Shown here in pieces: positions 1 to 6,643 of a DNA stretch of 6,643 bases; position 1 is the stretch's first letter, and every line of letters begins with the position of its first letter. Origin of the DNA: Streptosporangiaceae bacterium (GTDB lineage: Bacteria; Actinomycetota; Actinomycetes; Streptosporangiales; Streptosporangiaceae); contig JASIGD010000304.1 of NCBI GenBank assembly GCA_030045295.1, forward strand, positions 1 through 6,643, given 5' to 3'. A program made the translations under genes and the position numbers. Below the pieces are notes generated by a model. It was given only the letters and a program-made list of their open reading frames with translations. It was not told where the DNA came from and ran no database searches.

Positions 1-537
1 CAGCTCAACCGGTGGCCGGACGGGCTGGAGAAGTGCATCGGCTGCGAGCTGTGCGCGTGGGCCTGCCCGGCGGACGCCATCTACGTCGAGGGCCGGGACA
101 ACACCGACGAGGCCAGGTTCTCCCCCGGCGAGCGGTACGGGCACGTCTACCAGATCAACTACCTGCGCTGCATCTTGTGCGGCATGTGCATCGAGGCCTG
201 CCCGACTCGCGCGCTGACCATGACCAACGAGTACGAGATCGCCGACGACGACCGGGAAAAGCTGATCTGGACCAAGGAGCAGCTGCTCGTGCCGCTGCGG
301 CCGGGCATGGAGGCCCCGCCGCATCCGATGCGGCTCGGCGACGACGAGAAGGACTACTACCGTCTCGGCGCGGCGGGCGTGACCGCCGGACCGCGCGCGC
401 CCGGGATGGCGGGTCCCGGCGGGCCGTCCGGTCCCGCGGTGTTCGCGACCGAGCCGGACGATTCGCTGACCTGGGCGCCGGAACTGCGCAAAGCCGAGCA
501 TGAGGCGGACCGGGAGGAGGAAGGTGGGGACCGATGA
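1..537 (+). CDS. nuoI: NADH-quinone oxidoreductase subunit I, 5'-truncated by the window edge
   Basis: NuoI (the TYKY/23-kDa family) carries the two tandem [4Fe-4S] clusters N6a and N6b, which pass electrons through the peripheral arm of complex I towards cluster N2 and the quinone. Frame 1 is open from the first base. The fragment encodes 178 residues and ends in TGA at 535-537. Two 2[4Fe-4S] ferredoxin motifs are visible in it: [12 protein letters not shown] (fragment residues 12-23) and [12 protein letters not shown] (57-68). All eight cysteine ligands are present. The start codon lies upstream; judging from usual actinobacterial lengths, roughly 40-50 N-terminal residues are missing. The last ~70 residues are Gly/Pro/Ala-rich and then charged, ending in EEEGGDR. 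This is a low-complexity tail beyond the conserved domain and longer than in E. coli. The stop overlaps the nuoJ start as ATGA. An internal ATG at 175 would remove the first cluster motif, so it is not the start. Confidence 0.97.
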   Translation, partial: QLNRWPDGLEKCIGCELCAWACPADAIYVEGRDNTDEARFSPGERYGHVYQINYLRCILCGMCIEACPTRALTMTNEYEIADDDREKLIWTKEQLLVPLRPGMEAPPHPMRLGDDEKDYYRLGAAGVTAGPRAPGMAGPGGPSGPAVFATEPDDSLTWAPELRKAEHEADREEEGGDR

Positions 538-1364
538 CACACGCCCTCGCCGCGGCCCCCGCGAACGGCACCAACACCGACGCCATCGCCCGGGAAACCC
601 TGTTCTGGATCCTCGCCGTCCTGTCCGTGGGCGCGGCGCTGGCCATGATCCTGGTCCGGCGGGCGGTGCACTGCGCCATCATGCTCGCCGTGGTGATGCT
701 CTGCCTGGCCACCATGTACGCGATGCAGGGCGCGCCGTTCCTCGCGTTCGTGCAGATCATCGTCTACACCGGCGCCGTCCTCATGCTGTTCCTGTTCGTG
801 CTCATGCTGATCGGCATCAGCTCCGGCGACTCGGTGGTGGAGACGATCAAGGGGCAGCGGCTGGCCGCCGGCCTGGCCGCGATCGGCCTGCTCGTGATCC
901 TGGCGCTCGCCATCGGGCACGCCGCGATCGGGCCGGCCGCCCGTCCCACCGCCGCGTTCGGGGCGACCAACCTGACCGGCCTGTCCACCTTGATCTTCAC
1001 CACCTACGTGTTCCCGTTCGAGGTCACCGGCGCGCTGCTCATCACCGCGGCGGTCGGCGCGATGGTGCTCGCGTACCGCGAGCGCACCACGCCGCGGCCG
1101 AACCAGCGGGAGCTCGCGGCCCGGCGGCTGGTCAGCGGCGACCTGGCGCCGGACCCGGCTCCGGGCACGTACGCGCTGTACAACGCCGCGGACCGGCCGG
1201 CCCTGCTGCCGGACGGCAGTACGTCCGATCCTTCGGTCAGTACGGTGCTGTCCCAGCGTGACGTGACCGAAGCACCCCAGTTCGTTCCGGCTGAGGAGAC
1301 GGTGGAGATCACGGCGGAAACCGCCGAGCGGGAGATCGCGCCGTCCGGGAGGGCCGACCCATGA
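534..1364 (+). CDS. nuoJ: NADH-quinone oxidoreductase subunit J
   Basis: NuoJ is the bacterial counterpart of mitochondrial ND6, a five-helix membrane subunit at the junction of the quinone chamber and the proton pumps. The protein is 276 residues. Hydrophobic segments lie near 22-42, 46-64, 68-94, 111-132 and 153-180. The third has the family signature [16 protein letters not shown] (78-93), where the helix normally carries the pi-bulge implicated in coupling. [17 protein letters not shown] (160-176) is the typical last helix with its buried Glu163. Residues ~181-276 form a hydrophilic, late-acidic tail absent from the E. coli protein (184 aa, from memory) but present in other actinobacterial NuoJ. 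The ATG lies in the ATGA overlap with the nuoI stop. A purine-rich run at 513-524 (GGAGGAGGAAGG) places AAGG 9 bases upstream, which supports this start. Confidence 0.97.
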   Translation: MTHALAAAPANGTNTDAIARETLFWILAVLSVGAALAMILVRRAVHCAIMLAVVMLCLATMYAMQGAPFLAFVQIIVYTGAVLMLFLFVLMLIGISSGDSVVETIKGQRLAAGLAAIGLLVILALAIGHAAIGPAARPTAAFGATNLTGLSTLIFTTYVFPFEVTGALLITAAVGAMVLAYRERTTPRPNQRELAARRLVSGDLAPDPAPGTYALYNAADRPALLPDGSTSDPSVSTVLSQRDVTEAPQFVPAEETVEITAETAEREIAPSGRADP

Positions 1365-1660
1365 GCCCCGTGCACTACGTCGCGCTGGCGGTGATCCTGT
1401 TCGTGATCGGCGGGGTCGGCGTGCTCGTCCGGCGCAACGCCATCGTGATCTTCATGTGCATCGAGCTGATGCTCAACGCGTGCAACCTGGCGTTCGTCGC
1501 GTTCGCCGCCATGCACGGGAACCTGGACGGGCAGGTCATCGCCTTCTTCGTGATGGTGGTGGCGGCCGCCGAGGTCGTCGTCGGCCTCGCGATCCTGATG
1601 GCGATCTTCCGGGCGCGCAGGTCCGCGTCGGTGGACGACGCCAACTTGTTGAAGTACTGA
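1361..1660 (+). CDS. nuoK: NADH-quinone oxidoreductase subunit K
   Basis: NuoK (ND4L family) is a three-helix membrane subunit that contributes the two buried glutamates linking the quinone-side E-channel to the antiporter-like subunits. The protein is 99 residues, the usual size. Helices lie near 4-23, 27-50 and 58-83. Glu35 (in [17 protein letters not shown]) and Glu71 (in [13 protein letters not shown]) match the conserved pair E36 and E72 of E. coli NuoK. The arginine pair in VRRNAI (24-25) sits in the conserved first cytoplasmic loop. The ATG overlaps the nuoJ stop as ATGA. GGGAGGG at 1347-1353, 7 bases upstream, is a strong Shine-Dalgarno sequence. The C-terminus ([10 protein letters not shown]) is a short hydrophilic tail. 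All key residues are intact. Confidence 0.98.
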   Translation: MSPVHYVALAVILFVIGGVGVLVRRNAIVIFMCIELMLNACNLAFVAFAAMHGNLDGQVIAFFVMVVAAAEVVVGLAILMAIFRARRSASVDDANLLKY

Positions 1661-1662
1661 GC

Positions 1663-1670
1663 GGAAGGGA
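1663..1670 (+). promoter_or_regulatory. nuoL ribosome binding site with start-deciding spacing
   Basis: GGAAGGGA is the only purine-rich Shine-Dalgarno-like run in front of nuoL. It abuts and overlaps the ATG at 1670, leaving no spacer for that start. AAGGGA (1665-1670) is 8 bases from the in-frame TTG at 1679. The AAGGGA in front of nuoN has exactly the same spacing. The site therefore favours initiation at TTG, giving a protein 3 residues shorter. I cannot exclude ATG initiation by coupling to nuoK translation. Confidence 0.5.
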
Positions 1671-3664
1671 TGACGACGTTGACAGGCTTGGCCGCTGGTC
1701 ATGCCGTGACGGTGCTGGCTGCTGAGACCACAGTGCCGGCGACCGGAGCGCTGCGGGTTTCGTGGCTGCTGCTCGCCTTCCCCATCTTCGGCGCCGCGGT
1801 GCTGCTGCTCGGCGGCCGCCGCACCGACCGGTGGGGCCACCTGCTCGGCGTGGCCATGCCGGTCGCGGCGTTCGTGTACGGCCTGATCGCCTTCTTCACC
1901 CTGCTGGGGGACAGCGACCGGAGCCAGGACCTGCACCTGTACTCCTGGATCCCGGTGGCGGACTTCCAGGTCAGCCTGGGGCTGCTGGTCGACCAGCTGT
2001 CGATCTGCTTCGTGCTGCTGATCACCGGGGTCGGGTCGCTGATCATCATCTACTCCGTGGGCTACATGGCGCACGACAGCGAACGCCGGCGCTTCTTCGG
2101 CTACATGAACCTGTTCCTCGCGGCCATGCTGCTGCTCGTGCTCGGCGACAACTACCTGGTGCTCTACGCCGGCTGGGAGGGCGTCGGCCTGGCGTCCTAC
2201 CTGCTGATCGGGTTCTGGCAGTACCGGAACTCGGCGGCGGTCGCGGCGAAGAAGGCGTTCATCGCCAACCGGGTCGGCGACGCCGGGCTGTCCGTCGCGA
2301 TCATGCTGATGTTCGCCGAGTTCGGCACGGTGAACTTCACCGGGGTGTTCGACAAGGTGGGCTCGGCCGGGAACGGGGTGGCCACCGCGCTGGGGCTGCT
2401 GCTGCTCCTCGGGGCGTGCGGGAAGTCGGCGCAGGTGCCGCTGCAGTCCTGGCTGCTGGACGCGATGGAGGGCCCCACGCCGGTGTCGGCGCTGATCCAC
2501 GCGGCCACCATGGTCACCGCCGGGGTGTACCTGCTGGTCCGGTCCAACCCGATCCTCGCGGTCTCGGAGGACGCGCGGATCGGGATCGCCGTGGTGGGCA
2601 CGGTCACGCTGCTGTTCGGCGGCATCATCGCCTGCGCCAAGGACGACATCAAGAAGTCGCTGGCCGGGTCGACGATGAGCCAGATCGGCTACATGACCCT
2701 CGGCGCCGGCCTCGGGCCCGAAGGGTACGTGTTCTCGATCGCGCTGCTGCTCTGTCACGGGTTCTACAAGGCGGGCCTGTTCCTGGGCGCGGGCTCGGTG
2801 ATACACGGCATGGACGACGACCAGGACATGCGGCACTACGGCGGGCTCGCGCGCTTCTTGCCGGTCACCTACGTGACGTTCGGCCTGGCGTACCTGGCCA
2901 TCATCGGCATCCCGCCGTTCTCGGGCTGGTTCGCCAAGGACCCCATCATCGAGGCGGACTTCACCGAGCACGGCGCGGGCGGCTGGGTGCTCGGCATCTG
3001 CGCGCTGATCGGCGCGGGCATCACCGCGTTCTACATGACCCGGATGATGCTCATGACCTGGTACCGGAAGCGGCGCTGGGAACTTGAGCACGCGGAGGGG
3101 TCCGGCACGACCGCGGACGCCGAGCAGGGGCCGGTGCGGCATCCGCACGAGTCGCCGCCGGTGATGACGTGGCCGATGATCGTGCTCGCGATCGGCTCGG
3201 TCGGGGCCGGCGCGTTCCTCATCATCAACGACCGGCTCGAGAAGTGGCTCGCCCCGGTCGTCGGGCTGGTGCCGGTCCCGCACGGCTATTTCACCGTGGC
3301 CGGGTCCGTGGCGTTGCTGCTGGCGCTGGCTGGCGTGGGCCTGGCCTGGATGATGTACGGCCGGGTCCCCATCCCGGCGACCGCGCCGCACGGGCGATTT
3401 CTCGTCAACGCGGCCAGGAAGGACCTGTACGGCGACGCGTTCAACGAGTCGGTCCTGATGCGGCCCGGCCAGTGGCTGACCCGGCTGTCGGTGTACTTCG
3501 ACAACCGCGGCCTGGACGGGCTGGTGAACTCGCTGGCGGCCCTGGTGGGCGGGACATCGGGGCGGTGGCGCAAGATGCAGACCGGTTTCGTGCGGTCCTA
3601 CGCGCTGTCGATGCTGGCCGGCGCGGCCGTGCTGATCGCCCTGCTCCTGGTGGTGAGGCTCTGA
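1670..3664 (+). CDS. nuoL: NADH-quinone oxidoreductase subunit L (distal antiporter-like proton channel)
   Basis: NuoL (ND5 family) is the distal Mrp-antiporter-like subunit of the membrane arm; its lateral amphipathic helix runs along NuoM and NuoN. The protein is 664 residues from the ATG. Visible signatures are: Glu170 in [15 protein letters not shown] (TM5 glutamate), Asp204 in RVGDAG, Lys252 in [12 protein letters not shown] (TM7 lysine), His277 in [13 protein letters not shown], His363 and Lys367 in [14 protein letters not shown], and Lys423-Asp424 in GWFAKDPII (TM12 lysine). After a charged loop (~465-498) come further helices. DLYGDAFNE (585-592 region) then leads into the long amphipathic helix and a final anchor (~642-662). 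One change stands out: Leu359 occupies the place of a histidine found in E. coli (H334). The gene is 9 bases downstream of nuoK and overlaps the nuoM start as TGATG. The start is uncertain: TTG at 1679 has better Shine-Dalgarno spacing than ATG at 1670. Either start leaves an N-terminal extension of about 25-30 residues before the first helix. Confidence 0.97.
   Translation: MTTLTGLAAGHAVTVLAAETTVPATGALRVSWLLLAFPIFGAAVLLLGGRRTDRWGHLLGVAMPVAAFVYGLIAFFTLLGDSDRSQDLHLYSWIPVADFQVSLGLLVDQLSICFVLLITGVGSLIIIYSVGYMAHDSERRRFFGYMNLFLAAMLLLVLGDNYLVLYAGWEGVGLASYLLIGFWQYRNSAAVAAKKAFIANRVGDAGLSVAIMLMFAEFGTVNFTGVFDKVGSAGNGVATALGLLLLLGACGKSAQVPLQSWLLDAMEGPTPVSALIHAATMVTAGVYLLVRSNPILAVSEDARIGIAVVGTVTLLFGGIIACAKDDIKKSLAGSTMSQIGYMTLGAGLGPEGYVFSIALLLCHGFYKAGLFLGAGSVIHGMDDDQDMRHYGGLARFLPVTYVTFGLAYLAIIGIPPFSGWFAKDPIIEADFTEHGAGGWVLGICALIGAGITAFYMTRMMLMTWYRKRRWELEHAEGSGTTADAEQGPVRHPHESPPVMTWPMIVLAIGSVGAGAFLIINDRLEKWLAPVVGLVPVPHGYFTVAGSVALLLALAGVGLAWMMYGRVPIPATAPHGRFLVNAARKDLYGDAFNESVLMRPGQWLTRLSVYFDNRGLDGLVNSLAALVGGTSGRWRKMQTGFVRSYALSMLAGAAVLIALLLVVRL
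3655..3658 (+). promoter_or_regulatory. nuoM ribosome binding site (weak)
   Basis: GAGG lies within the last codons of nuoL, 5 bases before the ATG at 3664. It is weaker than the sites of nuoJ and nuoK. Together with the TGATG stop-start overlap, it suggests nuoM translation depends partly on ribosomes terminating on nuoL. It supports the ATG at 3664 over in-frame upstream codons inside nuoL. Confidence 0.5.
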
Positions 3665-5289
3665 TGAACGGCTTCCCCTGGCTGACCGTGGCGGGCGCGG
3701 TGCCGCTGCTCGGCGCCCTGGTGATCGCGCTGATCCCCGGCCTGCCGGCCGATAGCGCCCCGGCCGACCGGAGCGCGCGCGACGACCTGGCCAAGTGGAC
3801 GGCCCTCGCGTTTTCCCTGGTGACGCTCGTCGTGGTGATCATCATCGCGGTCAAGTTCCAGGTCGGCGGGCCGAACTACCAGTTCACCGAGAGCTACTCG
3901 TGGATCCCGGCCTTCGGCGTGGACTACGCGGTCGGCGTCGACGGCATCGCGCTGGTGCTCATCGCCATGTCCGCGGTGCTGATGCCGGTGGTGATCCTGG
4001 CCTCGTGGAACGACGCCGAGACCGGCAGGCACAGCGTGAAGACCTACTTCGCGCTGATGATGGTGCTCGAGACGATGATGATCGGCGTGTTCGCGGCGAC
4101 CGACGTCTTCCTGTTCTACGTCTTCTTCGAGGCCATGCTGGTGCCGATGTACTTCATGATCGGCAGCTACGGGGTGGGCAAGCGGCAGTACGCGGCGGTC
4201 AAGTTCCTGCTCTACAGCCTGCTCGGCGGGCTGCTCATGCTGGTCGCGGTCATCGCGCTGTACGTGTACTCCACGCACAGCGCGGCGACCGGGTTCCACG
4301 GGTCGTTCAACTTCTTCGAGCTGATCCACGTATCGCTGAGCTCGACCGTGCAGAAGTGGCTGTTCCTCGGGTTCTTCATCGCGTTCGCGATCAAGGCGCC
4401 GCTGTGGCCGTTCCACACCTGGCTGCCCGACGCCGCAGCGGCGGCGCAGCCGGGCTCGGCCGTGCTGCTGGTCGGCGTGCTGGACAAGGTCGGCACGTTC
4501 GGGATGCTGCGGTACTGCTTCGAGCTGTTCCCGGCCGGCGCGAAGTACTTCACGCCGCTGATCCTCACCTTGTCGGTGATCGGGATCTTGTACGGGGCGA
4601 TCGTCGCGATCGGGCAGGCCGACATGAAGCGGCTGATCGCCTACAGCTCGGTCTCCCACTTCGGCTTCATCTCGCTCGGCATCTTCGCGATGACCAGCCA
4701 GGGCGTGTCCGGCGCGACGCTGTACATGGTCAACCACGCGTTCGCCACCGGCGCGCTGTTCATCCTGGCCGGGTTCCTGATCACCCGGCGCGGCTCGGAC
4801 CGGATCGCGGACTTCGGCGGCGTGCAGAGCGTCGCCCCGCTGCTGGCCGGGCTGTTCCTGGTCTCCGGCCTGGCCGGGCTCTCGCTGCCGGGGCTGTCCA
4901 CCTTCGTCAGCGAGTTCCTCGTCCTGGTCGGCACGTTCTCCCGGTATAAGCTGCCCGCCGTCTTCGCCACCGCGGGGATCATCCTGGCCGCGATCTACAT
5001 CCTGTGGATGTACCAGCGGACCATGAACGGGCCGGTCCGTGACGAGGTGGCCGGGATGAAGGACCTGAAGATGCGCGAGCTGCTGGCCGTCGCGCCGCTG
5101 ATCGTGCTGATCATCGGGGTCGGGGTCTATCCCAAGCCGGTGCTGGACATCATCAACCCCGCGGTCAGCGTGACGATGAAGCAGGTCGGCGTGTCGAATC
5201 CGGCGCCCGCGCATCCCGCGCCGGGGTATCCCGGGTACACCACGACCTCGGTGTACCTGAAGGCCGCGCAGAAGGGAATCGCACCGTGA
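3664..5289 (+). CDS. nuoM: NADH-quinone oxidoreductase subunit M (middle antiporter-like proton channel)
   Basis: NuoM (ND4 family) is the middle antiporter-like proton channel of the complex I membrane arm, between NuoN and NuoL. The protein is 541 residues with about 14 hydrophobic helices. The channel residues of the family are in place: Glu156 in FFEAMLVPMYFMIGSYG (TM5), Lys244 in FAIKAPLWPFHTWLPDA (TM7), Lys275 in GVLDKVGTFGMLR (TM8) and Glu417 in FVSEFLVLVGTFSRY (TM12). QADMKRLIAYSSVSHFGF (318-335) is the segment shared with NuoL and NuoN. The loop after WLPDA reads AAAAQPGS instead of the widespread HTEAPTAGS; a similar divergence is known to me from mycobacterial NuoM. The C-terminus after YPKPVLDIINPAV is a ~40-residue Pro/Tyr-rich tail. 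The ATG is inside TGATG with the nuoL stop. The frame is open further upstream, but that part lies inside nuoL and encodes no NuoM sequence. Confidence 0.98.
   Translation: MNGFPWLTVAGAVPLLGALVIALIPGLPADSAPADRSARDDLAKWTALAFSLVTLVVVIIIAVKFQVGGPNYQFTESYSWIPAFGVDYAVGVDGIALVLIAMSAVLMPVVILASWNDAETGRHSVKTYFALMMVLETMMIGVFAATDVFLFYVFFEAMLVPMYFMIGSYGVGKRQYAAVKFLLYSLLGGLLMLVAVIALYVYSTHSAATGFHGSFNFFELIHVSLSSTVQKWLFLGFFIAFAIKAPLWPFHTWLPDAAAAAQPGSAVLLVGVLDKVGTFGMLRYCFELFPAGAKYFTPLILTLSVIGILYGAIVAIGQADMKRLIAYSSVSHFGFISLGIFAMTSQGVSGATLYMVNHAFATGALFILAGFLITRRGSDRIADFGGVQSVAPLLAGLFLVSGLAGLSLPGLSTFVSEFLVLVGTFSRYKLPAVFATAGIILAAIYILWMYQRTMNGPVRDEVAGMKDLKMRELLAVAPLIVLIIGVGVYPKPVLDIINPAVSVTMKQVGVSNPAPAHPAPGYPGYTTTSVYLKAAQKGIAP
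5272..5277 (+). promoter_or_regulatory. nuoN ribosome binding site
   Basis: AAGGGA lies 8 bases before the GTG at 5286, inside the last codons of nuoM. It decides the nuoN start in favour of GTG 5286, which overlaps the nuoM stop as GTGA, over the second in-frame GTG at 5352. The latter has only GC-rich repeat sequence in front and no purine run. Confidence 0.65.
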
Positions 5290-6643
5290 CCGGCGCCCCG
5301 GCGGCTCTGCCCGCCCCCGCGGCGCACGCCGCCCTCGCGGCGCACGCCGCCGTGACCAGCACCGTCAGCGGCGCGATTCCGGCGCCGAGCATCGAGTGGG
5401 GCCAGCTCTCCCCGATCGTGGTCGTCTTCGCGGCCGCGATAGTCGGTGTCCTGGTCGAAGCGTTCGCGCCGCGCGACCTGCGCCGTCCCATCCACCTGAT
5501 GCTCGCGCTGGGCTCGCTGGCCGTCGCCTTCATACTGACCATCGTCGTCGCCTCGTCCAGCACGATCTTCGCCCACGGCAGCCCCGGCCACATCGCCGCG
5601 ATGGGCGCGGTCGCGGTGGACCGCCCCACCTTGTTCATCCAGGGCACGATCCTCGTCCTCGCCTTCGTCAGCGTGCTGCTCATCGCCGACAACAGCAACA
5701 GCCCGTTCGCCGCGCAGGCCGCCGCGCCGCCCGGCAGCCCGGAAGAGCGCGAGGGCCTGGCCGCCGGGATGATGCACACCGAGATCTTCCCGCTCACGCT
5801 GTTCGCGGTGGGCGGGATGCTGCTGTTCCCGGCCGCCAACGACCTGCTCACCATGTTCGTGGCCCTGGAGGTGCTGTCGCTGCCGCTGTACCTGCTGTGC
5901 GGGCTGGCCAGGCGCCGCCGCCTGCTGTCGCAGGAGGCGGCCATGAAGTACTTCCTGCTCGGCGCCTTCTCCTCGGCCTTCTTCCTGTTCGGCATCGCCA
6001 TGCTCTACGGGTTCGCGGGGTCGGTCTCGCTGTCGGCTATCGCCTCGACCGCGGCCAGCAACACCTCGAACTCGACCCTGCTGCTCGCGGGGATCGCGCT
6101 GACCGGCATCGGGCTGCTGTTCAAGATCGGGGCGGTGCCGTTCCAGGGCTGGAAGCCCGACGTGTACCAGGGCGCGCCGACCCCGGTGACCGCGCTGATG
6201 GCGTCCTGTGTCGTGGTGTCGGCGTTCGGCGCGCTGCTGCGCGTGTTCTACGTCGCGTTCGGCAACCTGAGCTGGGACTGGCGCCCGGCGATGTGGGTGA
6301 TCGCCGTCCTCACCATGGTCGTGGGCGCGGTCATCGCCATCACCCAGACCGACGTGAAGCGGCTGCTCGCCTACTCCTCGATCGCGCACGCCGGGTTCGT
6401 GCTGACCGCGGTCATCGCGGTCAGCGTCGCGGGGCTGTCCAGCAGCCTGTTCTACCTGGCCACCTACGGGCTGACCACGGTCGGCGCGTTCGCGGTGATC
6501 ACCCTGGTCCGGGACACCGGCGGCGAGGCCGGGCACCTGTCCCGGTGGGCCGGCCTGGGCCGGCGCTCGCCGCTGGTCGCGGGCATCTTCGCGCTGTTCC
6601 TGCTGACCTTCGCCGGCATCCCGCTGACCAGCGGCTTCACCGG
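5286..6643 (+). CDS. nuoN: NADH-quinone oxidoreductase subunit N (proximal antiporter-like proton channel), 3'-truncated by the window edge
   Basis: NuoN (ND2 family) is the antiporter-like proton channel nearest the quinone module. The frame is open from GTG 5286 to the window end: 452 codons plus two bases, with no stop. Visible family parts are LTMFVALEVLSLPLYLLCGLA (188-208) with TM5 Glu195, EAAMKYFLLGAFSSAFFL with Lys221, LLFKIGAVPF with TM7 Lys280, PDVYQGAPTPVTALM (291-305), QTDVKRLLAYSSIAHAGF (354-371), and AGIPLTSGFT at the very end. The TM12 lysine would come just beyond the window. Two positions differ from the family as I know it: Gln287 replaces the histidine of VPFHxW, and Val310 replaces the TM8 lysine of the 'K(V/I)AxFG' motif. 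The first ~35 residues are an Ala/Pro-rich extension with a duplicated AAHAA. A Pro/Glu-containing loop (~137-160) separates helices, as I recall for mycobacterial NuoN. I am sure of the family; full channel function is an open question. Confidence 0.96.
   Translation, partial: MTGAPAALPAPAAHAALAAHAAVTSTVSGAIPAPSIEWGQLSPIVVVFAAAIVGVLVEAFAPRDLRRPIHLMLALGSLAVAFILTIVVASSSTIFAHGSPGHIAAMGAVAVDRPTLFIQGTILVLAFVSVLLIADNSNSPFAAQAAAPPGSPEEREGLAAGMMHTEIFPLTLFAVGGMLLFPAANDLLTMFVALEVLSLPLYLLCGLARRRRLLSQEAAMKYFLLGAFSSAFFLFGIAMLYGFAGSVSLSAIASTAASNTSNSTLLLAGIALTGIGLLFKIGAVPFQGWKPDVYQGAPTPVTALMASCVVVSAFGALLRVFYVAFGNLSWDWRPAMWVIAVLTMVVGAVIAITQTDVKRLLAYSSIAHAGFVLTAVIAVSVAGLSSSLFYLATYGLTTVGAFAVITLVRDTGGEAGHLSRWAGLGRRSPLVAGIFALFLLTFAGIPLTSGFT
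5319..5351 (+). repeat. Imperfect 18-base tandem duplication in the 5' end of nuoN
   Basis: The 15-mer GCGGCGCACGCCGCC occurs at 5319-5333 and again, identically, at 5337-5351, with CTC between the copies. It is in frame and encodes AAHAA-L-AAHAA-V (residues 12-23), in an N-terminal extension before the first membrane helix. Each copy is itself nearly self-complementary (GGCG...CGCC), so it could form small hairpins just after the nuoN start. It probably arose by local slippage in GC-rich DNA. Confidence 0.8.

Noticed and set aside
12..503. Alternative + strand open frame over nuoI
   Set aside because: It is out of frame with the two ferredoxin motifs and has an Arg-rich shadow composition.
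1217..1244. CAGTACG occurring twice, 21 bases apart, in the nuoJ tail
   Set aside because: A 7-base repeat encoding Ser-Thr in a low-complexity tail is within chance expectation, and there is no dyad or operator-like arrangement.
1661..1669. Possible internal promoter or terminator in the only intergenic gap (nuoK-nuoL)
   Set aside because: The gap is only 9 bases and is taken up by the ribosome binding site; no hairpin or -10/-35 pair was seen around it.
1004..3391. Very long open frame on the minus strand opposite nuoJ-nuoL (795 codons)
   Set aside because: It is rich in Arg, His, Gln, Asp and Glu, with no recognisable domain. It is the expected shadow of GC-rich + strand codons with G/C third positions, and it runs across three well-identified genes.
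3169..3663. Upstream in-frame extension of nuoM inside nuoL
   Set aside because: The translation is Arg/Gly-rich nonsense in the wrong frame of nuoL. NuoM homology begins at the ATG 3664, which has stop-start overlap and a GAGG site.
6141..6220. Compensated frameshift as the explanation for the odd NuoN residues
   Set aside because: PDVYQGAPTPVT between the two altered sites and AFGALLRV after them are in the same frame, so each change is a plain codon difference.
3598..6536. Long minus-strand open frames opposite nuoM and nuoN (3598-5214 and 5127-6536)
   Set aside because: Same low-complexity His/Arg/Gln-rich composition and no motifs; they mirror hydrophobic membrane-protein codons on the other strand.

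Overview
The window is a GC-rich (roughly 70% by eye), densely packed stretch of an actinobacterial nuo operon, which encodes proton-pumping NADH:quinone oxidoreductase (respiratory complex I). All genes lie on the + strand in the canonical order: nuoI (5' end cut off), nuoJ, nuoK, nuoL, nuoM, nuoN (3' end cut off). The assignment to Actinobacteria rests on base composition, the GTG start of nuoN, and protein wording I recall from mycobacterial and related complex I. Examples are the hydrophilic C-terminal tail of NuoJ, the LPDAAAAA stretch in NuoM in place of the usual LPDAHTEAP, and the 'EAAMKYFLLGAFSSAFFL' segment of NuoN. I cannot name a genus.

Layout: 1-537 holds the iron-sulfur subunit NuoI, the last link of the electron wire in the peripheral arm. 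Positions 534-1660 hold NuoJ and NuoK, small membrane subunits at the junction between the quinone site and the pumps. Positions 1670-3664, 3664-5289 and 5286-6643 hold NuoL, NuoM and NuoN, the three paralogous antiporter-like subunits that form the proton channels of the membrane arm. Gene junctions are ATGA (I/J), ATGA (J/K), a 9-base gap (K/L), TGATG (L/M) and GTGA (M/N). The genes are therefore almost certainly co-transcribed and translationally coupled. I see no promoter, terminator, RNA gene, mobile element or CRISPR, and there is no non-coding stretch longer than 9 bases.

I find no undescribed system here; this is core respiratory metabolism. The best leads are residue-level. NuoN carries valine where the family has its conserved TM8 channel lysine, and glutamine where the family has the histidine of the VPFH motif. 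NuoL lacks one of the two histidines upstream of its mid-channel lysine. The nuoL start codon is uncertain, and NuoN has an Ala-rich N-terminal extension containing a small duplication. All comparisons with E. coli and M. tuberculosis are from memory and were not computed.
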